From Martensiomyces pterosporus (taxonomy: Eukaryota > Kickxellomycota > Kickxellomycetes > Kickxellales > Kickxellaceae), in contig MU603944.1 of assembly GCA_025201845.1 (NCBI GenBank), positions 1-64,000 of the forward strand: a DNA stretch of 64,000 nucleotides, read 5' to 3'. A program made the position numbers and the translations under genes. Below are positions 19,757 to 29,161 of the stretch, piece after piece; positions within the stretch are counted from its first letter, which is position 1, and each line of letters opens with the position of its first letter. Below the pieces are notes generated by a model. The model was not told the DNA's origin. It did not search any database and worked only from the letters and a program-made list of their open reading frames with translations.

Positions 19757-21223
19757 ATGGATACCGCTATAGGCACGGGGCATGCAACAGCAGCGGCAGC
19801 AGCGGCAGTCAGTCCCCCTAACACAGCGCTACTGTTCCTAGCACAGCACTGGGTGCAGGTTCTTACCAGCGTGCTGGTTTTTCTGGCTACCTACGGCTGG
19901 GTGAAGCGCGTGTACACAGCGCCCTACGCGCCCTCGGCGATATTCGTGCCATCGACATCCGTGTATCCATCCAAGGCATACACAGCAAGGCGCAAAATCC
20001 CCGTGCAGCAATTCCTTGACGACTTCATTCGCGGTCGCATCGAGCTGCGTGACGCGCAATCGGGCCAAGGGATGGAGCATATCACCAACGTCGTGTCGTT
20101 CAAGTTCAGCCCGTCACTCGCGTGGCGGGCGATCCGCGTTTTCCTTGCGACTTCGCACTCGGACCGTAGCGACAAGCGCAATGTGGAGCAGTTCGTACTG
20201 AAGAACGACTCGCTGCTGGAGGAGATCCTGGGGCCCGACAGACTCCCGCTTGTTGGGTATGTCCGCGACGGGATGCCTGAGCAGCTGGAGGAAAGCTTGA
20301 GCGTGCAGATGGAGCGCGTGGGCAAGGAGTACTTGGATCTGAGCCCGACTGACCGTCTCCTGGACGTGAATGCGCAGTGGGGCGATTTGGCTGTGTACCT
20401 GGCTCACGAGTTCCATGTCCCCACGTGTGCAATTGTGGCCACGTCGTCGCAGCTAGCGCATGCGACCAATCTGACCGGGGAGTCTCAGGCACAGAGGTTC
20501 TTGAGGTTTGTCACAGGCGATTATCGCGCAATTGGACAGTGTCTGCCGCCCGGAATACCGCCCTTTACAAAGGCGGTGGCATTTGACACACTGGACACTA
20601 TTGGGCCGAGGAATATTCCGGCGTTTTTGAGATCGGTGAATGAGGTGCTGGAGAGCGGCGGCCGGTTTCTTTTGCAAGTCACCACAACCCCTTCGAGCCT
20701 TGGCTACAAGCCCAAGAAGCACCAGCTTTCTCAGCAGCAGCAGCAATCTGCGGCTAGTATCGGCGGCTCGGCAACTGAGTCACCCTCACCGCAATCTGCA
20801 CAGTATCCTGGCCGCCGTGCGCCAGCTGTGCCATTGAGAAGCGAGGAGAGCATCGCTGATGACGGGAGCGAGCTCAGGATCAGAGGCGAGGAGGAATGGG
20901 CCGAGCACTGGTGGTACCATTTGTTCCGACTGCGCTACATCCAGCCTGGGTCCGACACCAGCGCGTTTGTCAGCATTGAGCAGGTGATGTCTGAGCTGCA
21001 AAGGGCCGGATTCGATGTTCTGCAAGTGGAAAGCCTGACAACGGATGCTGCGCTGACCACAGCCATCTGGTGCAGCCGACTGTGTGCGGCAAAGCGCCAG
21101 ATCGAGATGGAGCTGGGCGAGGAAGCGTACCGCATGTGGGAGCTCTACCTGAACTGGACACAGAGCCTGTATGCGCGCTCTCGGCTCCACAAACACTTTA
21201 TTCTTGCAGTCAAGCGTGCATAG
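19757..21223 (+). CDS. Membrane-anchored methyltransferase-like protein (CFAS / sphingolipid C9-methyltransferase fold)
   Basis: A single exon of 488 residues. One membrane helix is at about 24-46. The Rossmann core begins near residue 200 with the region VGYVRDGMPEQLEESLSVQM followed by RLLDVNAQWGDLAVYLA. The C-terminal part (about 370-488), with RYIQPGSDTSAFV, ELQRAGFDVLQVESL and AYRMWELYLNWTQSLYARS, follows the order of cyclopropane-fatty-acid synthases and fungal sphingolipid C9-methyltransferases. Those methylate lipid substrates with S-adenosylmethionine in the ER. The glycine-rich SAM motif, normally D-x-G-C-G-W-G, is D-V-N-A-Q-W-G here, so two glycines and the cysteine are lost. A Gln/Ser-rich insertion sits at about 315-365. 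It could be a diverged enzyme or a catalytically dead relative. Confidence 0.68.
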   Translation: MDTAIGTGHATAAAAAAVSPPNTALLFLAQHWVQVLTSVLVFLATYGWVKRVYTAPYAPSAIFVPSTSVYPSKAYTARRKIPVQQFLDDFIRGRIELRDAQSGQGMEHITNVVSFKFSPSLAWRAIRVFLATSHSDRSDKRNVEQFVLKNDSLLEEILGPDRLPLVGYVRDGMPEQLEESLSVQMERVGKEYLDLSPTDRLLDVNAQWGDLAVYLAHEFHVPTCAIVATSSQLAHATNLTGESQAQRFLRFVTGDYRAIGQCLPPGIPPFTKAVAFDTLDTIGPRNIPAFLRSVNEVLESGGRFLLQVTTTPSSLGYKPKKHQLSQQQQQSAASIGGSATESPSPQSAQYPGRRAPAVPLRSEESIADDGSELRIRGEEEWAEHWWYHLFRLRYIQPGSDTSAFVSIEQVMSELQRAGFDVLQVESLTTDAALTTAIWCSRLCAAKRQIEMELGEEAYRMWELYLNWTQSLYARSRLHKHFILAVKRA

Positions 21224-21373
21224 CCGAATTGAGGGCTTTTCTTATTATTGAGTGGAAGCAAAACAATGTCTTCTAGCAGCCAAAGAAGGCGGCAGCATAT
21301 ACAAGCAACATCATCGACATGCAAACCACGAGGGGCGTAACAGTGCATGGGGAAAGGGTGTCTCGGCCAGGAG

Positions 21374-21379
21374 AATAAA
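21374..21379 (+). terminator. Candidate poly(A) signal of the methyltransferase gene
   Basis: AATAAA about 150 bases after the stop at 21223, in a stretch with no competing gene. The call rests on motif and position only. Confidence 0.35.
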
Positions 21380-22063
21380 TACAAAGCATGCCCGTCTGCC
21401 AGCACAAGAGAGGAGGTGGTGCTGTGTGGAAAGGGGCCGCAGAGGAGAGGAGGAGGCCAAGGGAGGTGAATTAAATGGTACTAGAAAGAGCACTACGACG
21501 AAAGAAAGAAAAAGGATATATAAGCTATAGGAGAAGGGCACGTGTGGACATGTTTTGTTCAAGGGGTTGGTGTCTAGGAAGGACAGCGGCTGCGCCGGCG
21601 TTTCTTGCGGCTGGTTCTCGCGCCCTTCTCCATCGCCTGCATGCTGTTTGCACAAGAAGTGGGTGGAAGAGAGCTGATGTGTGCGCCTAAACAACAGAGC
21701 ACACTCCACATGTCAACAGAGGCCTTTGGCTGTATTTTGTGGCGGGAAGAGTGCACGGCGGGCGGAGGGTGCTCAGCGGGCGAGCAAAAGCAACGAGGAT
21801 GGTAAGTGAAGCGGCACGTTGCGCTAAGCCAAAGAAAAAAACCAAAGCCTATCTTGCCACGCATATGCGCGGTTGTCGCTGGAGTTGAGTTGTTGCTGGC
21901 TGGAAAGAGATATGGAGCATGGTATGCACTGCAGGCACCCACGTTGGCTTGCATGGCCACAGCAATGGAGCTCTCTCTACACACATGTCGGGGGGATGCA
22001 GTGTGCGCGAGGCATATAGCGCGGGCGATCCAAGGTTCAGAGCAAAGCAAAAGAGGGTGTGGT

Positions 22064-22083
22064 GGGTGGGTGGGTTGCTGGGG
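22064..22083 (+). other. G-quadruplex motif (C-rich in the KH gene A transcript)
   Basis: Runs G3-T-G3-T-G3-TTGCT-G4 give loops of 1, 1 and 5 bases, a canonical quadruplex pattern. On the - strand, about 450 bases past the KH gene A stop, it reads as CCC repeats spaced by single A, the type of sequence bound by PCBP-like KH proteins. Confidence 0.75.
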
Positions 22084-22533
22084 ACAGTGTGTGCACGTAC
22101 AATCTCAGCTACAGCATCTACAGTTGTCGAAGGGCGGGTGGGAGGGGATGCAAGAAAGGTAGAGGTGAGCGGTTGGGATATGGACAGTGTGAATAAGCAG
22201 CAGGCGGCACACATGGAAAGACGATGGCGCTGCAGCAAAAGAGCGGCATACGCCACAAGCAATAAATGCACCGGAGCAGCAACACATTGGGAGAGGGAGT
22301 CTTACCTCGTTTAGAGTACAGGAGAGCAGGATAAGAGGAGCAAGGGAGGCGTAGTCGGAGGTTGGGAGAGGGGAGCGAAAGCATGTGCGGGCGTGTGTTC
22401 AGAGAAATGGGGGGGGGGCATAAGGGGAGGCGCAAGCGATGCGAACACACGCTCCACGCAAGCAGCTCTAAGAGAGCACCAGGATATATGGAACGAGGCA
22501 GCAGAGGAGAAAGGGGGTGAGGGCATAGGGCGC

Positions 22534-24759
22534 CTATGGTCGCAGCGCAGGCCGCGCCATATCGACCTTGTTCTTTATCATGTAGTAGGCCGAGCGCACC
22601 TGGTCATACCCGCCGGTGATGATGACCAGCCTCTGCTGCGCGCCCTGTGCCGAGTCCTGGATATCGACACGGGCGTTGGTTGTCCGGCGGATCTCATTAA
22701 TTGTCTCTCCCCGCCGGCCAATGACGGCTCCAATCTTATCGCTCGGCACATAGATTTGCTGAATTGTCTGCCCCGAGGCATCGCCTGGCATTCCCCCAGA
22801 GCCAGCGGCTGAGCTGGCGCCTCCAAGGCCGCCACCTCCAAGGCCGCCACCTCCAAGACCGCCGCCCGCGCTGCCGCCGCCAGACATAGGCGCCTGAGGC
22901 ATCTGTGGGCGACCACCACGGGGCGCATAGGGCCGGGGCTGGTATCCGCCAGAGGGCTGGGCTGGGCGGCCACTGTACATGTTCTGCATTGGAGCGGCTG
23001 TGTACCCGTAGCTAACGGGAGCAGGGAATTGATATGGTGAGGGCGCAGCGTTGTAGCCGCTGGTGTAAGGGCTGGCTGCAGGAACAGGTGCTGCGCCAGA
23101 TATGCTACCACCGTAGCGAGAGTTGGGCGGTCCGGCGGCGACGGCGGCGCCAGCTGCCTGCGTGCCATATGCCGGATAGCCACTTGCTGCAGGAACGGCG
23201 TAGCCGTAGCTCATGGCTGGCGCAGCTCCAGCTCTGGCACCTCCGGGCTGGCTGGGCATGCGGAAGCTGGGCTGGCCGGGAGAGGGTCCAGGGCCGGTGT
23301 TGCCAATCGGCGTGCGGTTGACATTGCTCATGCTGCCAGGCCCACGGCTGCGCCCGCCTTGGCGGTCGTTATGTCTGTTGTACCTGTCATGTCGGTCACG
23401 GTTGTTGTTGCTGGGTTTGTTATAGTTCCGGGCGTTGCTGTTGTTGTTGCTGTTGTTGTTGTATCCGCCATTGTTGTTGCGGTATCCATTGCCTCTATTG
23501 TGCCCATGGCTGCTGTTGCCAATGTTTGGGTCATGGCCACGGTTGCCCTGGTGGCTGTCGGTGTGGCCCTGGCGTTTGCCATCCTTGCGCTTGCGGCTCT
23601 GGGTCTCCACAGTCATCGCAGATGGCAGATTTGCAGCAGGCACATAGTAGTCTGCGCTGTTGTAAGCCGCCATATCCTTGGTAAGTGCCTCAGCGATAAG
23701 CTTTATCGCCTTTTGGATGGATGGCGGCGTGCCCACAAGCTCAACAATGCGTTCCGAGGAGCGTGGGAGCGTGGATTCGGAGGTGTGGATGTTGACAGTG
23801 GACGTGTCGCGGATGTTGTTGATGGTCTTGCCGCCATGCCCCATGATGCTGCCAACGCACTTGTGGGGAACCAGGATGCGGAGCGTAATCTTGGAGCCAC
23901 TGTCCTTGGATGGCGTTTCCTTTGCCTTTGAATCGGCTGTCTTGCTCGCACCAGAGTCCTTGTCCGTGTCCTTGTCGGTAGCACCATCGGCATCACCATC
24001 AGCGGCAGCATCGGGATCAGCAGCAGGGCTAGTCTCCTCGGCAGCAGCGACCTCCTTCTCCGCCGCCTGCCTAGCCGCACTCATCTTAATGGCCAGCATC
24101 CCCTCGGCAATGTGCAAGTAGGCAGTCGCAACGTTGGCGATCGGGCCCTTGATAACCAGAACGCGGTCGACGACAATGTCGGGGTCATCCTTGCCCGCAA
24201 CGATTGAAATCGAGGCTCCGGTTTGCTCTTCGAGCTCCTCCTTCTTCCCCTCCTCATGCTCAAAGATGACCTCAACATCCTTGCGAGTTACCACCGCGCG
24301 GATAGTAAAGCTGTCAAGCGCGGTGTGGCCCTTCTTCACGGCAACTGGCCCGCTGTCCTGTGCTGCTGGCGCAGCAGCAATGCGCTTGGCTGAGTGCTCT
24401 TTCTCCTCCTTCTCGTCCTCGGACCACTCTGCATCAACGTGGAGCTTGAAATCGTCGCCAGCACTGTCGTTCTTCTCGGTGTTGCTCTTCTTGTCGCCCT
24501 TTGACGTCCTGCGCGGCCTCTTGTTTTTGCCACTCGCAGTCTTGCCACCGGTCTCCTGAACAGGCGTAGCTGGCGAGTTGGAGTCTCTGCTAGATTCGTC
24601 GCTGTCATCCTGGCTCTTGGCTTGAGATTGCTTTTGGGCTGGCGCACGCGAATTCTCGCTTGCCTCGTGCCGAGCATCAGCGACCTCAGAGGGGCTGCCG
24701 CTTCCCTCATCAGGAGTAGCGGAAATCGCATACAAATCGGGGCTGCCTCCATCCGACAT
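22534..24759 (-). CDS. KH gene A: three-KH RNA-binding protein (Hek2/PCBP-like)
   Basis: A single exon of 741 residues, read from an ATG at 24759. An acidic/basic disordered N-terminus covers 1-145. A first KH-like fold is at about 149-225 (DSFTIRAVVTRKDVEVIFEH) in which the GxxG loop is missing. KH2 is at about 290-360 with ITLRILVPHKCVGSIMGHGG and a normal GHGG loop (307-310). A long Gly/Asn/Tyr/Pro-rich linker of prion-like composition follows, then KH3 at about 664-735 with IYVPSDKIGAVIGRRGETI and a normal GRRG loop. The order matches fungal Hek2/Khd1 and Rnc1 and animal PCBPs, which bind C- or CNN-rich RNA and control mRNA localisation, stability and translation. Binding to C-rich RNA is inferred from the family. 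It shares a 508-base divergent promoter with CSN4 and lies near two more KH genes. Confidence 0.9.
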   Translation of the reverse strand: MSDGGSPDLYAISATPDEGSGSPSEVADARHEASENSRAPAQKQSQAKSQDDSDESSRDSNSPATPVQETGGKTASGKNKRPRRTSKGDKKSNTEKNDSAGDDFKLHVDAEWSEDEKEEKEHSAKRIAAAPAAQDSGPVAVKKGHTALDSFTIRAVVTRKDVEVIFEHEEGKKEELEEQTGASISIVAGKDDPDIVVDRVLVIKGPIANVATAYLHIAEGMLAIKMSAARQAAEKEVAAAEETSPAADPDAAADGDADGATDKDTDKDSGASKTADSKAKETPSKDSGSKITLRILVPHKCVGSIMGHGGKTINNIRDTSTVNIHTSESTLPRSSERIVELVGTPPSIQKAIKLIAEALTKDMAAYNSADYYVPAANLPSAMTVETQSRKRKDGKRQGHTDSHQGNRGHDPNIGNSSHGHNRGNGYRNNNGGYNNNSNNNSNARNYNKPSNNNRDRHDRYNRHNDRQGGRSRGPGSMSNVNRTPIGNTGPGPSPGQPSFRMPSQPGGARAGAAPAMSYGYAVPAASGYPAYGTQAAGAAVAAGPPNSRYGGSISGAAPVPAASPYTSGYNAAPSPYQFPAPVSYGYTAAPMQNMYSGRPAQPSGGYQPRPYAPRGGRPQMPQAPMSGGGSAGGGLGGGGLGGGGLGGASSAAGSGGMPGDASGQTIQQIYVPSDKIGAVIGRRGETINEIRRTTNARVDIQDSAQGAQQRLVIITGGYDQVRSAYYMIKNKVDMARPALRP
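22819..22864 (-). repeat. 15-base tandem repeat encoding Gly-Gly-Gly-Gly-Leu units
   Basis: About three copies of a 15-base unit (CCTCCAAGGCCGCCA on +) inside the KH gene A linker encode the GGGGL repeats just before KH3. The copies are nearly identical at the DNA level, which suggests recent slippage. Confidence 0.8.
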
Positions 24760-25267
24760 GTTTATTATTTATAGCCTGCGTTATAGTAGAATCAAACCTC
24801 GTGTGTGTGCGGGGGGCGCGCGAATGTGTATGCTTTGTTTTTAGTAATAGAAAGCAGAATAAAGGAAGGCTCGAGTAAACGAGAGGCGCGTGTAGATATT
24901 TCTTTTTGTGTGCAAATGAGATCAGCAGGGGGAACAGAGCAAGATTGCAGCAGGGCGCATAGAGAGAAGAGCGCTGGAATCGACACGGCTCCAGCGCCAG
25001 ACCCACGCCAGCGCCTTTGCGTCTCCTTTGGTGAGCCACAGGCCAATAGCATCCGCGCACGTGATCCCAATGGCGCGAAACATAGCGCCAGCCCTTCGCT
25101 CGGCGCGCTTGCTTCAGCTGCGCCTGGCCCTGCTGCTTACGTCTCTGCTAGCCCACACCCGCCCTTTAGAGGAGCACACTTTCTGTTTTTTCTTCGCATT
25201 TCAGCATCCCTCTTGCACTGCTCGTTTTTTGTGTTTGAGACAGGCTACTGTGAAGGCTACGATCAAA
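24760..25267. promoter_or_regulatory. Divergent promoter of KH gene A (-) and CSN4 (+)
   Basis: 508 bases between two start codons. They contain CCAAT boxes at 25043-25047 and 25067-25071 flanking a palindromic CACGTG E-box at 25058-25063, and an AT-rich patch just upstream of the KH gene A start (about 24760-24790). The CCAAT/E-box group lies 200-225 bases from the CSN4 ATG. Function is inferred from motif type. The CSN4 frame is open upstream to 25028 but lacks an ATG. Confidence 0.5.
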
Positions 25268-26611
25268 ATGAGTCAGGTCGCAAAGCTTGCCGAGAGCATA
25301 AACGCCCAGTTCCGCGGAGAGTCTTTGAGCGAGGACAGCTCAGTGCCCGTCGAGGAGTTCCTTCTGTCCAAGCTCGCTGCGCATCGCCGGTGTGTGCCAG
25401 TGCCACAGCAGCAAGAGGCGCAAAAGGAGCTGCTTGTCAACATCATCGACGCATGTCTCAGCGAGCAGGTCATCCTCGCAAACTCACGCGTGGTTTTGCA
25501 CAAGCTAGTGCACATCCTCGAGGAGCAAAAGGACCACCTCAGCAACGACACGCAGGCCAAGGTGCTGCGGTACCTCTTGGACAAGATTCGCCAAAGACTG
25601 TCATCATACGAGGGCGTGATTTTTGATGCCATCGACAGGCTGGCAGCTGTGCTGGAGGAGGACGAGCTGTGGGAGGAGGCTGCGCGCCAGCTGCAGAGCA
25701 TTCAGTTTGAGCGCTCCCAGAGACAGTATGACGCGGATTACAAGTTCAAGGTGTATGTGCATACGATGGAGCTGTTTTTGATGGCCGAGAAGCCAGAGCT
25801 TGCCACGTCGAGCCTGAACCGCGCCGCTGCGCTGCTGCCGGAGATCCAGGATAAGCACCTGATTATCAGGTACCGTTTCTGCCAGGCACGCATCCTCGAC
25901 TCCATAAACAACTACATTGAGGCGGCTACAGCGTACCAGAACGTCGGCCAGTCGGAAGCGCTGCCCAAGGAGCAGCGCAACATGGCGATGGCATCAGCCA
26001 TCAACTGCGCGGTTCTGGCGTCGGCTGGCCCGCAGAGAGTGCGCGTTCTGTCCAGACTGTACCACGACAAGCTGGCCTCCGACATCCCGACGTTTAGCCT
26101 GCTGGAGAAGATGTTTTTGAAGCGGCTGATCAAGCCCGATGAGTTCAGGCAGTTTGAGGAGGGCCTGGAGCCCCACCAGCGCGCCCTGCTGCCCGACGGC
26201 AAGACCACCAAGCTGACGCGCGCCGTGCGTGAGCACAACATGCTTGTCCTCTCGTCGCTGTACTCGAACATCAAGTTTGAGAACCTGGGTCGCTCGCTGG
26301 ACATGGACGCCGATGCGGCAGAGGAGATGTGCGCAACGATGATTGCGGAGGGCCGAATGAAGGGCCGAATTGACCAGATTGAGAGCGCCATCACCTTCGA
26401 CGGCGCTCGCGAGGTGAAGGAAGTCACTGCTGCCATCTCGATGAAGAAGGTGGCCTCGGAGCAGCCGCCTCCCATGTACCTGCGCGAGACCGTGGCTGCC
26501 AAATGGGACCAGCGCATCATGGGTCTGTGCCAGAACATTGAGGATGCGGTGGACAAGCTGATAGAGCGCCAGCCGGTGTATGCCAGGGCGCTGTTCAGGA
26601 ACACCAATTAG
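25268..26611 (+). CDS. CSN4: COP9 signalosome subunit 4
   Basis: A single exon of 447 residues, starting at the first in-frame ATG (MSQVAKLAESINAQF). The N-terminal two-thirds is a helical-repeat solenoid (KLVHILEEQKDHLSNDTQAK, LWEEAARQLQSIQFE, RYRFCQARILDSINNYIEAA). It is followed by a PCI winged-helix module at about 300-385 (AVREHNMLVLSSLYSNI, FENLGRSLDMDADAAEEM, IAEGRMKGRIDQIE) and a C-terminal helix. Length and motif order fit CSN4 rather than the proteasome lid paralogue Rpn5. The COP9 signalosome removes NEDD8 from cullins and controls cullin-RING ubiquitin ligases in nucleus and cytoplasm. The F-box protein at 46.5-47.8 kb could be a client-type component, but there is no evidence of a direct link. 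Confidence 0.93.
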   Translation: MSQVAKLAESINAQFRGESLSEDSSVPVEEFLLSKLAAHRRCVPVPQQQEAQKELLVNIIDACLSEQVILANSRVVLHKLVHILEEQKDHLSNDTQAKVLRYLLDKIRQRLSSYEGVIFDAIDRLAAVLEEDELWEEAARQLQSIQFERSQRQYDADYKFKVYVHTMELFLMAEKPELATSSLNRAAALLPEIQDKHLIIRYRFCQARILDSINNYIEAATAYQNVGQSEALPKEQRNMAMASAINCAVLASAGPQRVRVLSRLYHDKLASDIPTFSLLEKMFLKRLIKPDEFRQFEEGLEPHQRALLPDGKTTKLTRAVREHNMLVLSSLYSNIKFENLGRSLDMDADAAEEMCATMIAEGRMKGRIDQIESAITFDGAREVKEVTAAISMKKVASEQPPPMYLRETVAAKWDQRIMGLCQNIEDAVDKLIERQPVYARALFRNTN

Positions 26612-26844
26612 CAGACAGGCTGGCTGCGCGGGCACCCTGCAAGAGCAAAGGACATGCAAATGTCTGCCAAGGGGCTCCATGCGCACGCTACGTGGTTACT
26701 TGTTTATTTGTTTTGGTTTGTGTGTATGTATGAGACATGTAAATGGAGGGCGGCCGAAAGTAAAGAAAAATAAGTTAGGATGGTGGTGGCAGAAGGACAG
26801 GACAATTCTTCGGCCTTCCTTTTGGCGCAGCCTACAGCCTTGGC

Positions 26845-29161
26845 TCACTGCTCCAGGTCCTCAAAGCTCCGCACGCTGTCTCTAATCAGCCTGCACGCAG
26901 TGGTCACTTTGTCTGGCCGGCCAACAATGGTGACGATGCGATCAGACATGTTCTCGACGCGCGGCGACAGCTGGATGTGCGTGCCACTACGGTCCTGCAG
27001 AAGCGCCAGGTGGGTCCCGTTGCGGCCGATCAAACGACCAGCAACGCGATCGGGGATAACCAATTTCTCCTCCCTCTCCCTGCCATTGCCACTGCTGCTG
27101 CCATGACCGCCACGCCTGCTGCTGCTGATGCTGATGCCCATGCTGCTGTGGCTGCCACGCAGTGAGGATGATGGTGAGTGTCTTCTTGGGCGGGTGCTGG
27201 ATCCACTGCGGGGCCTAGAGGAGTCGCCTTTGCCGCGGTCGCTGTTGTTGTCCGACAGACGACGAGCGCGCTTATGCGCCGATGAAGAGGCGGCCGCTGA
27301 GCCATCGGCCGAGTCAGCATGCCCGAGGCCAAGCATTGAACGCGAGCGCTTCCTGCTGCCCTCGCCGCCAGCACTCAGGTGCGACGTGGGTGTCGAGGAA
27401 GCGGTTGCAAGTCTTGCCGAATCATGCGAATCGGCCGAGTTGGCGGGCCGCTGGTTGATGGCAAGGAACTGGCGCAGCCCGTCTCTCACTGGCTTGTACA
27501 GCGTCGATGACTCCTGCAGCTGCGTAAGGTTTGACTTTGTGTGCTTCAGCAGCCACGCCGATGCTGTTTCCATTCCCTGTGCAGTGGCGCCTACCTCAAC
27601 AATGCGCTCCTGGGTGAACGGGATGGTGCTCTTGTAGATGTGCAGGCGGTGGATGCCTGGCTCCGTCCGCAGTTTCTGGACGTAGGAGCCTCCGGGTCCG
27701 ACGATGGCCCCGACGCACTTGAATGGGAACAGGAAACGCAGGGTGAGTGTTTTGGCGTTCGGTTCGGTGTCGGCTGTGGCCGCGCTCTTGGACTGCTCGC
27801 ACAGGTGCTTGGCCAGCTCGCGAACCCCCTGTTATTTTGTTTGTTCGGTAGATGTGGAAAGAGGACAAGGTAGGGAGGGCATGGCGAAGTAAGTAAACAT
27901 GGCGTGTGTTTGTGTGTGGATGGGTGGTGGTGGGGAGTGCAGGGCATCGAAGAGCGAGCTTGGTGAAGAGGGAGGGAGGGGTGGAGGGGTGGGGATGGAT
28001 TTTGGCTACCGCCGACAATACGGCGCAATAAAGCAAAACAAAGCACGATCTCTCCACACTGAGGGGAAGTGCCCCAATAGAATAAGCAAGCAAGCAAACA
28101 AACAGACAAGCAGGCAGGCAGGCAGGCAGGCAGACAAGGACCGCATCTCAAGGCGACGCTGCTTGTCTTGTATGCGGGGAAGGCGCCCCCATGGCACGAT
28201 CGAGAAATGGTGCGGGGAAGCTACTGGAGAACTGCAGAGCACGCTTGCTGTGTATGAAGACAAGTGGAGACATGTAGAACTGCACTTACATCTGCAATGC
28301 TGCCAATAGACCCGCGCAGTATGACGACCCGATCCTCGTGGTTTGTGTTATTGCTCGTAATAAACCAAGTGGCCGACGACGCCTCCTTGAGCTTATTGAT
28401 GTACCGGCCCTCCTTGCCGATCAAGACGCCGCCGTCCTCATGAGGGAACAGAAGCCTCAGCGTAAGCTCCTTGTCTCCAGCTGACGACACTGGGGATGGC
28501 GATGGCGAGCGAGACAGCGAGCTGCGCTTGCTGTTGCGCAGCGACCCCGAGTCACCAGTTGCTGTGGAGCTCACGCTGTCCCTTTCGCTGGCGTCGCTGT
28601 GGCTTAGCGCGTCTTCCTCCTCGTCAGGGGTTTCTTCAATGTCTACCTGCAAAGAACCGGGTAATATACACAAAGGGCGCATGTGTACATCAGCAGCGAA
28701 TGTGAGCGAGTGATGTGCCGCGCATTGCGACAAAGGGGCGGTGGGAGGACAGCACCCCGCAGCCGTGTACAGGTTCATTCAAGCCATGTTTGGAAATCAA
28801 TTAATGTATGGCACCCGTTTGCTACTGAAGCAGCAAGTGCGCCGCCATCGCTTGGCGTAGCAGGCAAATTCCTTTCTGCCACAGCACCCGCTGAGCACCG
28901 AGCTTTTCGCCAGGGTGCACAGAGCAGAAGGCGCCGCGGCAAAGGCGCTTTGCATAGATGCGAACAGCCCACCCAGTGCTGCGTTCAGCGCATGCCAGGG
29001 GGAGGAGGCGGGTGTGTATGCCAAACCAGTCACGAGCAGGATAGCCGGTGGTTGTTACCTAGAGCCATGTCAGAAAGGCTGTAATCGTCGTCGCCGTGCT
29101 GCGCCGTGGCATTAGGCTTTGGTGCCGGTGTGTGCGGCTCTTTGTCGGCAAGACAAATCAT
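26845..29161 (-). CDS. KH gene B: three-KH RNA-binding protein (Rnc1/PCBP-like)
   Basis: Three exons on the - strand: 29161-29059, 28642-28290 and 27828-26845, giving 479 residues. Exon 1 is short; it begins at an ATG (MICLADKE) and ends SLSDMAL. KH1 is at about 93-163 (LRLLFPHEDGGVLIGKEG, GKEG at 110-113), split by intron 2 after residue 152. KH2 is at about 178-250 (LRFLFPFKCVGAIVGPGG, GPGG at 195-198). A basic Ser/Arg-rich linker precedes KH3 at about 404-475 (KLVIPDRVAGRLIGRNG). All three GxxG loops are intact, so canonical RNA binding is likely. The exon 1-2 junction requires the second AG of a GCAGGTAG tandem acceptor; the first would give a stop within three codons. KH1 and KH2 are most similar to KH gene C, which lies head-to-head. 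Exon 1 is the least certain part; an alternative ATG at 28778 opens the KH1 exon directly. Confidence 0.83.
27829..28289 (-). other. KH gene B intron 2 (inside KH1)
   Basis: The donor GTAAGT lies at 28289 and the acceptor ATAACAG ends at 27829, phase 0. The sense strand is C-rich: CCCC and CCC runs at 27994-27970 and CCCCACCACCACCC at 27935-27922, 95-165 bases before the acceptor. A CAAG/CAGG microsatellite lies at 28083-28138. The intron interrupts KH1 at the same residue as the KH gene C intron. Confidence 0.85.
28083..28138. repeat. Tetranucleotide microsatellite, CAAG then CAGG
   Basis: CAAG/CAAA units grade into six or so perfect CAGG units within KH gene B intron 2. It is a simple slippage repeat and likely variable between isolates. 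Confidence 0.9.
28643..29058 (-). other. KH gene B intron 1 (416 bases)
   Basis: The donor AG/GTAACA is at 29058 and the acceptor is the tandem GCAGGTAG ending at 28643. Phase 1 at both ends supports the pairing. No other exon is apparent inside. Confidence 0.6.

Larger units (their letters stand above)
21224..22533. other. Convergent 3' region between methyltransferase and KH gene A
   Basis: 1.3 kb between two stop codons, with no recognisable gene. It contains an AATAAA at 21374-21379 (possible poly(A) signal of the methyltransferase), long purine-rich tracts on the + strand (pyrimidine-rich in the KH gene A transcript), a four-run G-quadruplex motif at 22064-22083 and a G10 run at 22409-22418. 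Much of it is probably 3' UTR. Confidence 0.55.

Noticed and set aside
21224..22533. Searched for a transposon or non-coding RNA gene in this 1.3 kb gap
   Set aside because: No terminal repeats, transposase fragment, target-site duplication or convincing RNA structure apart from the quadruplex motif.
28083..28138. CAAG/CAGG repeat considered as a CRISPR-like or structural array
   Set aside because: It is a plain tetranucleotide microsatellite in an intron, with no spacers.
28660..28778. Start of KH gene B at the ATG at 28778 instead of 29161
   Set aside because: That ATG gives a Cys/His/Leu-rich lead unlike the rest of the protein and would have to read through the proposed acceptor. The 29161 exon gives phase-compatible splicing and a SLSD segment shared with KH gene C. 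Kept only as an alternative.
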